Of a stretch of DNA of 64,000 nt, positions 32,868-45,660 are shown piece by piece. The notes under the pieces are model-generated. The model made no database searches. It was not told the origin of the DNA and was given only the letters and a program-made list of their open reading frames with translations. The stretch's first letter is position 1, and each line of letters opens with the position of its first letter. Source of the DNA: Piezodorus guildinii (Eukaryota; Arthropoda; Insecta; Hemiptera; Pentatomidae); assembly GCA_023052935.1 (NCBI GenBank), contig CM041292.1, forward strand, positions 139,576,951 to 139,640,950. The letters run 5' to 3'. A program made the position numbers and the translations under genes.

Positions 32868-33335
32868 AATCTGGTGCGCGCAACACACGACTTTCACTTA
32901 CCTCCGTGGTTATAATCTATTTAAGAACTTTAAAAACATTTAGAGATGAAAATAAATTGTTAAGGAATTTTTTAATTGAATTTTAATAGAAACATATGTT
33001 TTATAAATTATCTATTATAATATTATCTACTACAATCAGTTAGTTTTATCGGTTTTTCATCACTCTCCGTAAGTTTTACAATTATGTGTAAACGATGATA
33101 TTTTTTCTAAAATCTTTAGCTTTCCAACGGTTGCATATGCACAAATTATACTATATTACTCATTTTACGTTCCAAAAAATAAATATTGCACGAAAAAATA
33201 TTTTTGCTCTTTTCTCCTTTCGTTAGACATCGAATTCGTTCAGCTTATGCATTCTTCCGTTTTTTATCAATGATAACAAGATTATACGATTAATTTATTC
33301 AAATGTACAAAATGTAAGATACTTCTGAGTACCTT
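32868..33335 (+). repeat. HLE repeat, left-half fragment
   Basis: The left terminus AATCTGGTGCGCGCAACACACG is followed by ACTTTCACTTAC (32890-32901), then TCAGTTAGTTTTATCGG and CATCGAATTCGTTCAGC. It breaks off near 33335, where an oppositely oriented copy begins, so the two form an inverted pair. Confidence 0.8.
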
Positions 33336-33339
33336 TAAT

Positions 33340-33765
33340 TTTGAAGATTTAAAAAAATTAAACATGATATCTTTCTAGATTGATGAATAACATTAATTTA
33401 AACGAATTCGATATCCAACTAAAGGACAAATAAAAATATTGTTTTAAAGCAATTTTTGTGTTTTTGAACATACGAACAGTAATATAGATCTATAATATAC
33501 CATCGGAAAGATAAAGATTTTAGAAAAATATTATCTTATGAAGAAAGTTGTAAAAGTTGATGGAGAGTGATGAAAAGTAGCTGATTCTTAAAAACTAACT
33601 GCAACTACCTAGATAATAATATCATTCCTTATGAACACATGAATTTATCAAAACTCTACGTTATTAATTCTTCAATAATTTATTTTCACCTCTTACTGTA
33701 TATAAAAATTCTCTAATTGATTCTAAAATAGGAGGTAAGGGAATTTCGTGTGTTGCGCTCACTAG
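33340..33765 (-). repeat. HLE repeat, left-half fragment, inverted
   Basis: Read on the minus strand this is the left half of the family. It ends at the left terminus TCTAGTGAGCGCAACACACG (33745-33765), which directly abuts the right terminus of the next copy, making a head-to-tail junction. Confidence 0.8.
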
Positions 33766-34665
33766 ATTTTTACTTTCACTTACTATATATAGTAAGGGGA
33801 AGTATTGCGATCGTGAAAATTTTTGAATTCCATTTTTCAACGGAAATACACTTTTTAGGGTCCCCTGAGTCCAAATAACCAAGTCCCGCAAAAAGTTCTG
33901 GGGTGTGTGTGGTAACTCCCGGGCGGAAACGGTAACTCCTATGGAACTGAAATTTCATATTTAAGACAACTATACGCCCGAACGTGACAAAACTTTTTTC
34001 ATCAAAATGAGCCTACCAGAAGAGGCACTTTATACCATGCATTTTGCACCTTTTTTCGATTTTCTCGAAAATGGTTCCGACGATTTTGATTAAACTCGCT
34101 ATATCGATGTCAAATTTAATGGGCTTTAATATCATGTAGGTTTTATTTGGATAAAAATGGTCTGACAGGGCTTAAATGCCGATATTTTAAATTTTCTTCC
34201 CCTAAAGTACCTTTAATTTTGTAGATTCAATAATAATAACTATATTATCTTGTTAACGCTGATGAAAAACAGGTAAATATATAAATTGAATAAATTCGAT
34301 ACCCAACTAAAGGAGAAAACAGAAAAAATATTTTTTTAATGCAATTTTTCGTTTTTGAACATATGGGCAGTAATATACATATATGATATACCGTTGGAAA
34401 GCTAAAGATTTTAGAAAAAATATCATCTCATACACAAGCTTTTAGAAGTTAATGGAGAGTGATGAAAAGAAGATAAAACTAACTGATTATTTAAGATAAT
34501 AATATAATGGATTTTTTAATAAAACACATGTTTCTATATAAATTCAATTTGATTAATTCCTTATTAGTTTCACGTATTTTTATCTCTAACTGTATTTGAA
34601 AATTCTTTCATTGATTTTAAAAATGGAGGTAAGTGAAAGTCGTGTGTTGCCCGCACCAGATTTTT
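33766..34665 (-). repeat. HLE repeat, best full-length copy (reference)
   Basis: About 900 bp. On the plus strand it runs from TTTTTACTTTCACTTAC (33768-33783) to GTAAGTGAAAGT (34629-34640) and CGCACCAGATTT. The two 12-bp sequences are perfect inverse complements and lie a short distance inside the ends. Next to the right-terminal one is a perfect 18-bp palindrome, CTTACTATATATAGTAAG (33779-33796). Subterminal inverted repeats plus a palindrome at one end, no long terminal repeats, no obvious target-site duplication and head-to-tail copies resemble helentron-associated non-autonomous elements (DINE-1 type). That classification is inference. No convincing protein is encoded. Confidence 0.75.
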
Positions 34666-34668
34666 TTA

Positions 34669-35129
34669 ATTGTTTTTTTTCTGGTGTCATATTAAATTTA
34701 TGTCATGCTGCTTTATTGGTAAAGATATAATTTATATAATAGTGTTGAATAAACAGGATTGTTGCTGGCCTTTATTGCATCTGCAATGCACAGATATTGT
34801 CTCAGTTGGAAATTATGCTCACCGCAGAAGGAGAATGGTTTAATCAAAATCAACATTAATTTTAAAGCTCTTTGTTTTACTGCCTCCACTGGGCACCTCT
34901 CTATTCCTTTTTTGTTCGGTATTAGTTTTAATTAAATTTATACGTTTACTGGCTGTTTGTGTTTTTCAAGATTCGTTTTATATAAATTGGGTTGATTCAT
35001 GATATATTTTTATTATATCAAGCAGTTGCTTCCTCATTATAAATATTGAAAACAGAAACTAATAACTGTCAGAATAAGTACACAAACACAGATAAGAAAA
35101 TAAATTATATATATATTAAATATTTTCAA
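34669..35129. other. AT-rich spacer, nothing recognised
   Basis: I see no feature in this stretch. Confidence 0.35.
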
Positions 35130-35790
35130 GTCTAGCTCGAAAACCGTAAGTTGTATAAAACTTGAAATTTGCCATTTTAGACCCATTTATGCCTGAGATG
35201 TTACAGCAACTTTTTCAACTAAATTGGCGCTTTTTTTTACAATTTTCTCAAAAACGGCTGCAACGATTTTGATTAAACTAGCTTGTATCGATGCAAAATT
35301 TAATGGGCTTTAATAACCTATAGGTTTCATTCTAATTGAAATAGTCAGACAGGACATAAATGCCGATATTTTATTTGTTTCTTCCTCTATATTACCTTTA
35401 ATTTTTATAGATTCTATAAAAATAACCAACCATATCGTCTTTTTTAGCATCGACATCCAACTAAAGGGGAAAAGAGAAAAAATACAAAATGCAATTTTTG
35501 TGATTTTGCATATACCGTTGGAAAGCTAAAGATTTTAGGAAACAATTTTTTTTATACACAAAATTGTATAAGTTAACTTAGAGTGATGAAAAGCTGATAA
35601 AACTGCCTGGTTGTCGTAGATAATAATATATTAGATTGTGCATAGAAAAAAACATATTTCTATTGAAACTTCATGTAATTAACTCTTTACAATTTATTTT
35701 CATTTCTAAATGTATTTAAGAATTCTAAAATTAATTCTAACAACGGATATAAGTGGAAGTCATGTGTTGCGCGCACCAGACTTTTTAAAC
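35130..35790 (-). repeat. HLE repeat, truncated copy
   Basis: This contains the family's central and left parts on the minus strand. It starts at TCTAGCTCGAAAACCGTAAG and ends GTAAGTGGAAGT-like, then CGTGTTGCGCGCACCAGA. The right terminus is missing. Confidence 0.75.
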
Positions 35791-36594
35791 ATGGAATTGA
35801 GCAATGGATAATTTTATTGAAACAGTGTGTTAGTCTTTAATAACAAATGTTAAAGATTTCATCATTCAGACTACTTTTAACTTCTTTATTTCTATTTATT
35901 AACCATCGTTATTAGCAGTTTAAACCAATAATGTGTAAATATGAACATCTGAAAGAGTTGGGTGTTTAATTAAAGGTGAAATATTTTTTCAAGGCGGTTT
36001 TTTGGGGGAATTGAGGGAGTGGAGAGAGGAGATAAGCGACGCTTAACAGATGTTCATGCTATGAAGCTATCAGAAAGCAAAATATTATTTTAAGCAGTGG
36101 TAAGTACAATTTGCGTGATGTTCGTACCATATTTGTATAGTATAGTCTTGATCTAGCGAGAGTTGATTATGGACATTACATACTTTTCTTTAAGTATTAA
36201 ATGGACCATCATGTAATATCTCTAATTTTCTCAGACCGATAGAATACTCTTCACAAACCATAACCGCATTCTTTGTAGAACAAAACCCAGGATGTCAGCA
36301 CGTGTTACCATTGTAATAATCTGTGGATGTGGAGGCAAGCGTTAATAGGATGATGCTAAACGGTTCGGAAACCGCCTCTTCGTCATAAAACTCGCAGGAA
36401 GGTAGTTTTGCTCAATGTCCCGGAAGTATCTTCATTGAGGTGCCCATCATTATGTAGGAATTCCCCATCGAAACAATTTTCATCTTCGTATTCTCACAAA
36501 TCTAGCAAAAATGGAATTTACACCGATGAAATTAGGAAACTAAACGGTCACAATGTAATTATCACTATTTAACAAACGGTTTGGTACTTCCACT
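35791..36594. other. Spacer, nothing recognised
   Basis: I see no feature. The patch at 36240-36560 is less AT-rich but has no motif. Confidence 0.35.
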
Positions 36595-37675
36595 CACCTA
36601 TATATGAAATAAGATTGTCATAAGTCTAGCGCAAGAACGAAAAGTCGTACAAAACTGAAATTTCATACTTGAGATAACAATAGGTCCGAGATGTTACAGC
36701 AACTTTTTCTTCAAAATCGGATGACCGAAAGATCTACTTTATACCATGCATTTTGTGCGTTTTCAAAAAGAGATCTAACGATTTTGATTAAACTCTATAT
36801 ATCGATGTAAAATTTAATGGCCTTTAATACGATGTAAGTTTCATTCTGACTGAAATAGTCTGACAGGAATTAAATGCCGATACTTAAAAATTTAATTACC
36901 TTAGTACCTTAAGTACCTTTAATTTTGTAGTTTTTATGAAATTGACTATATCATCTGATTAGCATTGCTAAAAAGCAGATGAATATATAAGTTGAACGAG
37001 TTCGATATCCAACTAAAGGAGATAACTGCACAAATATTTATTTAATGCAATTTTTTGTTTTTGAAGTTAAGAACAGTAATATACATGTATAATATACCGT
37101 TGGAATGCTAGAGATTTTAGATAAATATATTCTTATTTATTTATTATTTAACGTCACTTTATGCTACTATGGCTAATCGGACGATGCTACAGTGGGAGTC
37201 CTAAATTTTGCCTATCCAGGTTTTATTAGGATAGGGATCTTTAACGAGTACCTGACATCGCACAGGCTCGGGACCACCTTTTAACGTCCCCTCCGAAGGA
37301 CGGCGTAACTAAGGATTTTTTACTCCCATTAAAAAATCCTAGGACCACCTGCGGGTTTGAACTCGTGACCTTTAGCATGGGAGGCTGTTACGCTAGCCAC
37401 CCAGCTACAAGTGATCCCGAAAAATATATTCTTATAAATACTATTGTAAAAGGTAACGGAGAGTGATGAAAAGCCGATAAAACAAACTGATTGTCGTAGA
37501 TAATACTCGTATTATAATAGATTATTTAATACAACACATGTTTCTTTTAGAATTCAATGTAAATAATTCTTGAACAATTTATTTTCGTTTCTATTTTTTT
37601 TTTTTTTAATTCTCCACTTAATATAAATAACGAATGTAAGTGAAATTTGTGTGTTGCGCGCATCAAATTTTTTTA
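36595..37675 (-). repeat. HLE repeat interrupted by a SINE-A insertion
   Basis: HLE sequence runs from TCTAGCGCAAGAACGAAAAG-like at the left to GTAAGTGAAATT and GTTGCGCGCATCAAAT at the right. The GATTTTAGATAAATATATTC block is split by SINE-A (37137-37421). Removing the SINE and one duplicate restores the order seen in other copies. Confidence 0.8.
37137..37421 (-). mobile_element. SINE-A, tRNA-derived, full-length copy with target-site duplication
   Basis: On the minus strand it starts GGGATCACTTGTAGCTGGGTGG. An A-box-like TAGCTGGGTGG and B box GTTCAAACC lie at tRNA-like spacing, followed by an unrelated body and a TAAATAATAAATAAATA tail. Perfect 14-bp repeats AAATATATTCTTAT at 37123-37136 and 37422-37435 flank it. 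It sits inside an HLE copy and is therefore younger than that copy. Other copies are at 21971-22215 and 12553-12668. Confidence 0.9.
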
Positions 37676-39400
37676 AACAGGTACTTTTTTTTTAAAACAA
37701 AGCCTTTTTTTAAGCTATATTAATCAAGTTATATATTTGTTCTAACTTTATTCTTCCACTATAAATTTATAGTAATATTTAAATTTATTAAAAACTGTTC
37801 TATAAAACGGATAAAATAAAAAAAAAAAATCTTTATCTTACGAACGGATACAGTGTTAAAGAAAGCTGTTGGTTATGTTAGTGATGGTCGTTAGGTTACG
37901 CTTAATTGTTTGTTAAATTGACTGCACCCTGAACCAACTTCTCTCAGAAAAGAAATTAAGATTTTTACTGAAAAGGAAATAGTCCTTGCCATTCAAATTA
38001 TTTTGTGAAATTTTTTTGTTCGGTACCACTGATATAGTGGAATATTTAAGACGACGCTAATTATTATTATTTATTTATAGTTTTTACGACGCGAATTAAT
38101 ATTACTTCTCCAAAAGGTAATTGGATGATACTGGTGCTAGTCTTTATGCTATTGTACAATAATACAGTTTTTTTATGTTTTGTCTATGCCTTTGGAATAG
38201 TCTTAATGGAAATTTTGAAAACAAATGGTAGATATTAAGTTTCGAGACACGTTGGATTGGAATTGGATTCATTCATTATATTTGTTCGGCCGTGGTTACA
38301 TTCATCAATTCCATCTAATTGTATAATTGCCTTACTCTGCTCGTGGGGTTAGTTACCAGTAAGGACTAAGGAATTAGATTTTTAATGGAAAGAGGAATAA
38401 CCAGGTTACTGGCAGTTCCAATTTTGTTTAAAATTTTTTCTCAACTTTTTCTAACCGTTATTTTCCATCCTAATGGTCTTCTCTGATAATAATTACAATG
38501 TTTTTTATTCGATGAAGTTTTAAGATTTATTTTTATGTAAGTTAAATAAAAACGTTTTAGATATTTAACAAAAAATAAAAATTTTTACTTACATAATTAA
38601 GGGTTTACATACTTTTTCTCTCCCAAATTAGTTAATTTATTCTAGGGTTATATAAAACCTATTAAATATATCTTACAAACTAGAAACACTTTTCTTTATA
38701 TTAGAGTAAATTTAAAAACATTAATAACAGAAAATTATCTTGAATATAACTTTAAAGAATAATTAAAATTAAAAATGATAATAAGTTAGAATTTTACATA
38801 AGACTTATGTAAAATAAAATATGGAACACGAGCATCTTACAAGTTTAATGATATACATTTTATTAACATAAAATTCTAATCTAGGCGCCAAGATATGTAG
38901 ACAATCTAGATTGGTTAATGGTCTGAGGTGATGTAATAGCAAGAATTAGTAAAAGTATTTCGACTTAATACCACTTTATGAAATAACACCTTTGTAAATT
39001 AGTAATTCTAGAGATATTTCAAATTTTGATAATATGGGATTAAATAATTAAATAATGTATCTAAATATTATTTATGACATGAGATTTTTAATCCATACAG
39101 AGCCTAAACACAAACACAAGTTATAACGGAATTAAAAAATGAGTTAAGAATTCGTATTGTTAAAAGCCAAGGCTATGATAAGATACGATTTTCTAATCTG
39201 CTAAAACTTAGAAACACAACCTAAACATAATGGAGTAACGATTTCATAAACAATATTGTATAAAAAAGGTTTTAATCTCATCATTATATCATAATGTTAA
39301 AAAATGCCAGAAAACTCGTGTCATAAAAAACAAATCATGAAATGGGAACCACAGACAAATTATTTCACGTGTATATATACATGTATATATATATATATAT

Positions 39401-39431
<31 letters not shown>

Positions 39432-39697
39432 TATACAATTAAAATCGAAACACTTAAGTTATCGTCAAGCTAATCTAATAACATAAAAAAAAAACTAATA
39501 AAATTAAATAACTCAGAATAACAGTTTAGATGGAAACCGGAATAAAAGAAAAACGATGTTTTTAAAGTCCACAAACAGTCTACATGACAAAAATCGCCAA
39601 AACACAAGAATGCAACACAGTGACTACTAACGTAGTTAGTTGATTATTCTAGTGTTGCTGGTAAAAAATAACTATTGATTGTTCGAGTACTTTCAAC
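37676..39697. other. AT-rich DNA, mostly unrecognised
   Basis: This contains a short inverted match (37915-37955) to the 29830/17466 retroelement, a (TA)n microsatellite near 39372-39423, and otherwise nothing I can assign. Confidence 0.4.
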
Positions 39698-39950
39698 CAG
39701 AGTTGGTCAACATTTATCTATAGATAATAGATAACGAATAACGAATAAATAATCTGTTATTCGAAACTTTCGAATAACGAATAAATTATCTATTATTTAT
39801 TTGAAACTTTCGAATAACGAATAAATCATCTACTATTTATTCGAAACCTTCGAATAACAAATAAATTATCTGTTATTCAAAGATTTCGAAAAACGAATAA
39901 ATCACCTAAAATTTATTTGAAACTTTCGAATAACGAATACACTGTTCGGG
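39698..39950 (+). repeat. Left-end fragment of the hAT-like foldback family
   Basis: CAGAGTTGGTCAACATTTATC followed by several AACGAATAAAT..TTCGAA repeats matches the left end of the element at 40170. It is a separate partial copy, about 470 bp upstream, ending near 39950. Confidence 0.7.
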
Positions 39951-40169
39951 AAAGAACCGTGAAAAGTTGACTTGGTATAAAGAAAAAAAAATTGTGTAGG
40001 AATTCAGAAGAGCAGGAATCGAGGTCTTCTTCATTTAATCTCATTATTATATTAAATTTATTTTATAAGGAGCTTAGAAAATTCAGTATTGAAGCCCAAT
40101 CGGAGTGATAATAAAGACTTAACTGATATTTATAAGATAATTTAAGGATACCTTAATGTAACTTTTTTT

Positions 40170-42616
40170 CAGAGTTGGGGAAAATTTATCTACAGATAAT
40201 AGATAACGAATAACGAATAAATAATCTGTTATTCGAATCTTTTAAATAACGAATAAATTATCTATTATTTATTTGAAACTTTCGAATAACGAATAAATTA
40301 TCTATTATTTATTTGAAACTTTCGAATAACGAATAAATCTACTACTATTTATTCGAAACCTTCAAATAACAAATAAATTATCTGTTATTCAAACCTTTCG
40401 AATAACGAATAAATCTACTACTATTTATTCGAAACCTTCAAATAACAAATAAATTATCTGTTATTCAAACCTTTCGAATAACGAATAAATCATCTAAAAT
40501 TTATTTGAAACTTTCGAATAACGAATAAATCTACTACTATTTATTCGAAACCTTCAAATAACAAATAAATTATCTGTTATTCAAACCTTTCGAATAACGA
40601 ATAAATCATCTGAAATTTATTTGAAACTTTCGAATAACGAATAAATCATCTATAATTTATTTTAAACTTTCGAATAACGAATAATTTTATCTTTCCTTCG
40701 TAGATGATTATTTAAATAAAAATATATTCTGCAGATAAAAATTTAATCAATTATAAACATTATAAATATTAATTACTTAATATATACCAATAGATAATAT
40801 TAAATTTCTCAAAAAAAAAGTATAAATGTTTCAAATAAATAAATGTTTGTATCTTTCAAGAATGTTATTTTCGAAAATACAATCGCGCATGCGCGTTTCG
40901 TGTTTCGATTACTTTAGTAGTTATTGTTGGTGAATGTATCTATTATTAGGTTTTCGAGGCCGCTATTTCCGAATATTGTCAGATTTTCGATCGAGCATGC
41001 GCGTTTTATGTTTCGGTTACATTAATAGTTGTTATTAATACATGTATCTTTTATTAGGTATTCATGGACGCCATTTCCAAATATGCTATTCGATTTTCCA
41101 TCGCGGATGCGCTTTTCGTGTTTCGATTACATTTATAGGTGTTATTGGGTTTTCAAGGATGCTATTTTAGAATATCAGAATAGGAACTAAAAGTATAAAA
41201 AAAGAAAAATAAATGAATTGATAGTTGTTGGGCTTTTAAGTGTTATATATTTATAAAATTTTAATTTTAATGTTAGACTGAATTGTATTGACTCGTTTTA
41301 TTTTTCTCATACATTTTACGCTTAACTAGGCGTTTTGATTTTTTTTAAATATTAAAATTTGGAAGGCAATATGCATATAAATTAGGATTAGTAATTAATT
41401 ACTAGTTGATTATTTATTAATTAATAGTTAATTAATAATTATTTACTAGTTAATTATCAACTAATTAGTAATTAATTGGTATTTAATAAGTAATTATTTA
41501 TTATAACTAGTTAATTAATACTATTAATACTAGTTAATTAATTATTTCCAAATGTAAATATGGTATTTTTTAAAAAGAAAAATAGAATGTTTTGTTAATG
41601 AGGGAATTTTAATTAATTATTTTTTAAAAAAATATTTATAGTTATTATTCTGATATTTTAAAATAGCATTCTTGAAAATCCAATAAAAATACCCCTATTA
41701 ATAACAATTATAAAAATAATCCAAACATGAAATGCGCACGCGCAATCGGAAATCTCATAGCATATTTGAAAGTAGCATCCTTGAAAACCTTATAAAAGAT
41801 ACCTACCTATATTAATAAAACTATAAAAGTAATGAGAATACGAAACGCGCATGCGCTATCGAAAATTTGATTGCATATTCAAAAGTAGAATCCTTGAAAA
41901 CCTTATATAAGATACCTCCATTAATAAAAACTATAAAAGTAATATAAAAACGAAACGAGCATGCGCAATTAGAAATCTGATAGCTTATTTAAAAGTAGCA
42001 TCCTTGAAAACCTTATAAAAGATACCTCTATTAATAAAATATTAAACCTAATAACTCATCGTAAATTTATTAATAAGATAGATACAAATATGTATTTATT
42101 TGAAACACCAATTATTTTTTTTAGAAATTTAATAATTTTTAAATACATATTTAGTAAATAATATTATTTGCTGAATTATTACATTTTCGAACAATTTTTA
42201 TTTCTTAAATACTTTTTTATTCAAATAACTAAGTTAAAATATGACAGATAAATTCAATTTATTCGTTATTTGCGAACGGAAGATAAAATTATCCGTTATT
42301 CGAAAGATACGAATAACAGATGATTTATTTGTTATTCAAAATTTTCGAATAACAGATGATTTATTTGTTCTTCGAAAGTTTCGAATAAATTATAGATGAT
42401 TTATTCGTTTTTCGAAAGTTTCGAATAACGGATGATTTGTCCACAGATAAAAAATTATTCCAATAACGAATAAATGATTTATCTGTCGTCCGTTATTCGA
42501 TATTTTCGAATAACGGATGATTTGTCCACAGATAAAAATTTATTCGAATAACGAATAAATTATTTATCTGTTATTCGTTATTCGAATAATTTTTATTCGA
42601 ATAACGCCCAACTCTG
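40170..42616. mobile_element. hAT-like foldback element with internal minisatellites
   Basis: Ends are CAGAGTTGGGG at 40170 and the inverse complement CGCCCAACTCTG at 42605-42616. A CAGAGTTGGG-type end is typical of hAT transposons. Flanks CTTTTTTT (40162-40169) and CTTTTTTA (42617-42624) could be an 8-bp duplication with one mismatch. Inside each end lies a minisatellite of roughly 40-bp units built from TTCGAATAACGAATAAAT (40200-40690 and, inverted, 42245-42610). Further in are about 120-bp subrepeats with GCATGCGCGTTTCGTGTTTCG (40860-41175), which recur inverted at 41640-42060. The centre is a TTAATTAACTAGT-rich stretch. The whole element is therefore near-palindromic. It encodes no transposase. 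Confidence 0.75.
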
Positions 42617-42929
42617 CTTTTTTAAAATCAAAAATATTTTAACCTAAATATATTTTTTTTAATTTGCGAAAAAATGGTAAAACATCAATGGTATATGGAG
42701 CACTCACGGTAAGTCTATTTCCTTGAAAATTTTGCTATATCATTCCAGACATATATATATTTTTTTTTCACGTTGTCATTCACGCTTATAACTGAATGAG
42801 CTATTTTTTTAATTGAATGGAAAACTATATAAAAAGTAGATTTACAGTTAAGAAATAATAAATATATATATTTGAAATAGCTGGATGACATAGCTTGCTG
42901 GATAAAAAAATGGAAAATAAAAATGATGC

Positions 42930-43440
42930 AAAAATGAATAAATCAAAGAGCCTATTTGTCACATTTTCTCTAAAACACAACGCTTGTCCTCAGGTCTTTT
43001 TCAATAATATTCCACTACCATTTCCCGAAACAGCATGTTATTTAGGCATTTAAAAGAAAAGAACTGAATCAACGGTATGGAGTTCTTTCGAGCTTACTAG
43101 ACAAACGTTCAAAATTATCATTGACAAACAAATTAACTACTTATAAAGTACTGATAAAACCTACTTGGGTTTATGACATTAAGTTATGGGAAACAGCTAA
43201 AAAGTCAAAACTTAACATTAGACAATCATTTCAATCAAAATTACTTAGGAAAATTGTAAATGATCCTTTTTATGTACCCAACGAGACCTCGACATTCCAT
43301 TCGTCATTGCCATTGCCACTGATCGCTACAATAAATATTACGATAGGCTGATCTTAATTCAACCCCGCTGACTCAGACCCATATGATCCGCCCAGAAGAC
43401 TATCAAGGCGATGGCCAAGAGACCTGATATAATGATAGTT
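42930..43440 (+). pseudogene. Jockey-like RT, C-terminal fragment
   Basis: CLSSGLFQ-like sequence is followed by the frame at 43121-43351 with YKVLIKPTWVYDIKLWE, KSKLNIRQSFQSKLLRKIVN and DPFYVPNETS. After a frame change it ends RRLSRRWPRDL near 43430. The same order, with IRPIWTYGIELWGS-like and RRLKRRWPRDL blocks, occurs at 50100-50425. This is the region between the RT and the stop of a Jockey-clade ORF2. Upstream RT motifs are missing. Confidence 0.75.
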
Positions 43441-44879
43441 TTTTTTTTTTTTTAAATCTATCTTATAGTAAGTATCTTATGAAGTTTCGCAGTTCTATAT
43501 CATTTGCTAGCATATTTGCTTATTGCATAAGGAGATAAAAAATCTCATTTTACTGTCAAAACTTCTATAAATAAATATATATAGTTTTTTAATCACAATT
43601 GCTGAAAATTCTTCTGGCGTTTTTCTCTTTTCTTTTTCTCGTGGGTCAATAAATATTATTCATGTCAAACGTCCTGCACATATAAAATGATTCTCGCTTG
43701 TCTCTATACCAACCTAGAAACCGACTATTTCGGTATCTCGAAAGCTGAGAACACTTTAATTCAAACACTTTAATTCAAAGTAATCTTTAATTGGTCATTG
43801 AGAAATTCAATTATATAAATCAAAGGCCATTGATAGCTATAATAAGAGAAAGATAACAGCCTAAGTGTTTGCTTATGGAAATTAAAATATTGACAATTAA
43901 TTATAGATAAGTACATTAAATACAAAAATAATTTTGAAACAACTAAATTAAGGTGTAACGCGGGCAACATTTGTTCAAATTATCCTTGTTATTCTTTTAT
44001 GACGTAATCAATAAATTACGATACCTATTTTCCTCATAATACTAGACTAATGGGATATTTGATAAAATCATTGTACAGTAATTGCTCATAAAATAACACT
44101 TTGAAATCTAATTTCATATACATTTTTTTTTCTCATGATACAGTTTTGTGCAATAGATGTTTTTTATTTCAAATATCTTGTCATTATAATTTGTTTTTGA
44201 AACGCTAATAAAAACCACTGGTAGTAGGGTTTTAAACCTAGAAATAAAGTCAGTAATACTTACGGCTTCATAGCCAAATCTTTTTAACTCTGATTTGATT
44301 CAGTAATGGGGGTGGTGTGGTGCAAATGTTTTACCAGATTCTTCTATTTTTGTCTTCAGGTAGTTGGTAAGTGTGGAATTCAGCTCCACCTTCCTTAAGG
44401 CCACTTACCAATTTCATATACATATACATTTAAACAAAGGAATTTAAATAAGCATTTGAAAATTATCTAAAATTGTTGTTGAAAGTTTACAGATAGATTT
44501 GGGCACGAGTTTTGATGTTAGATTAATATGAAGTAAAAATTCTAATAAAAAATAGCCCCAAAATACTCAAAAGAGCATTCAGGAGTGTTTCTGTCTTACA
44601 TATTTTTATTGCATTTTCTGCTTTAAAAAAATTAGGAAGATTTAAAAAAAAAATTGTGTTTTTGTCATGATGATTTCGTGCATACTAGCTATAATATTGT
44701 GCCAGTTGACATGGTGCCAAGTTATATTTATGATATTGCACGTTAATAGGTTGACATTTACCACTCAAAAAAACCATTAAAACACTTACCATAACTTTGA
44801 GGATTGATAGATAGATCCTAACGACAATAGAGGCGCTGAAGATCGAAATTGTGTTTGAATTCGATCGCCTAATGATTTA
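43441..44879. other. AT-rich spacer with one small hairpin
   Basis: The only structure noted is an inverted repeat near 44360-44413 (TTGGTAAGTG with CACTTACCAA, and an inner GTGGA/TCCAC). No gene is recognised. Confidence 0.4.
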
Positions 44880-44919
44880 TTAATAAATATATTCAATGAA
44901 AATGTTTGAATCATAGTAA

Positions 44920-45660
44920 TTATTTTAATAAGTTCGTTAACTTTTTATAAAGCTGGCGATAAAAAAAATTCTGATGTTCACGAAATAAAAGACGTTGCCC
45001 CGCCTTCCAGCTCTCTTGAGAAAGTTGCATGAGGTTGACGATGTTGTCAGGTGTAGCTTCTGAACTGCATATTTCTCGAAATTCTTCTCTCTCTACTTGA
45101 AAGCGAGGACAGCAGAAGAATTCGTGCTCTACTGTCTCATCTATTGTTGGACATCTTGGACATTCTGCTGAATTGTCCAACTTGAACCGCAATTGTTAGG
45201 CTCTGAAGCAGCCATGTCATGAGAGCGTTTGGGTCAAGTAGTAGTCCACTTCCCCGTGGCTTCTATCCATCCAGGGTTGGATGCAAACTACCAGCCTATG
45301 GGCCCACCTTCCGCTCGCTGCCGAATCCCAGCGTCGCTGCCACTTGTGGACTGTCTGCTTCCTCTCTTCGATTCTAGGAATGTGGACAACACTTTTATAC
45401 GTACGTTGCCTTTTGTCCGACAGCAGTACAATGGGTGGCATCCTGGCCACTACACATGGAGCTTCGTAAGATACTGTGTGAAACGCACTTATCACTCTCG
45501 GAGCGCTTCGGCGATAAACTGACACAATGGGTATCCTGTAAGTCAGTGTGTCCAGGGCATTATTCCATATTGGGGCTGCTTATAAAAGAGTGGATGGGAC
45601 GACGCGCGCCATTAAGTCTCCGACTACTTCTAGGTCCGCCCACGTTGGGCATCAATCGGG
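44920..45660 (-). pseudogene. R1-type ORF2: C-terminal region with Cys-His motif
   Basis: Blocks AYRTVSYEA-like (AFHTVSYEAPCVVA), GRMPPIVLL-like, KWQRRWD and WMDRSHGEVDYYLTQTLSGHG precede the terminal nucleic-acid binding motif CPRCPTIDETVEHEFFCC (CxxC..H..C). The end reads EREEFREIC and KLTNLLK with a stop at 44920-44922. This is the typical R1 tail. A stop or frame change near 45200 separates the last two pieces. Confidence 0.8.

Noticed and set aside
39698..42616. A CRISPR-like or centromeric satellite array
   Set aside because: The repeats are themselves inverted between the two ends and bounded by hAT-like termini, so they are internal to a foldback element.
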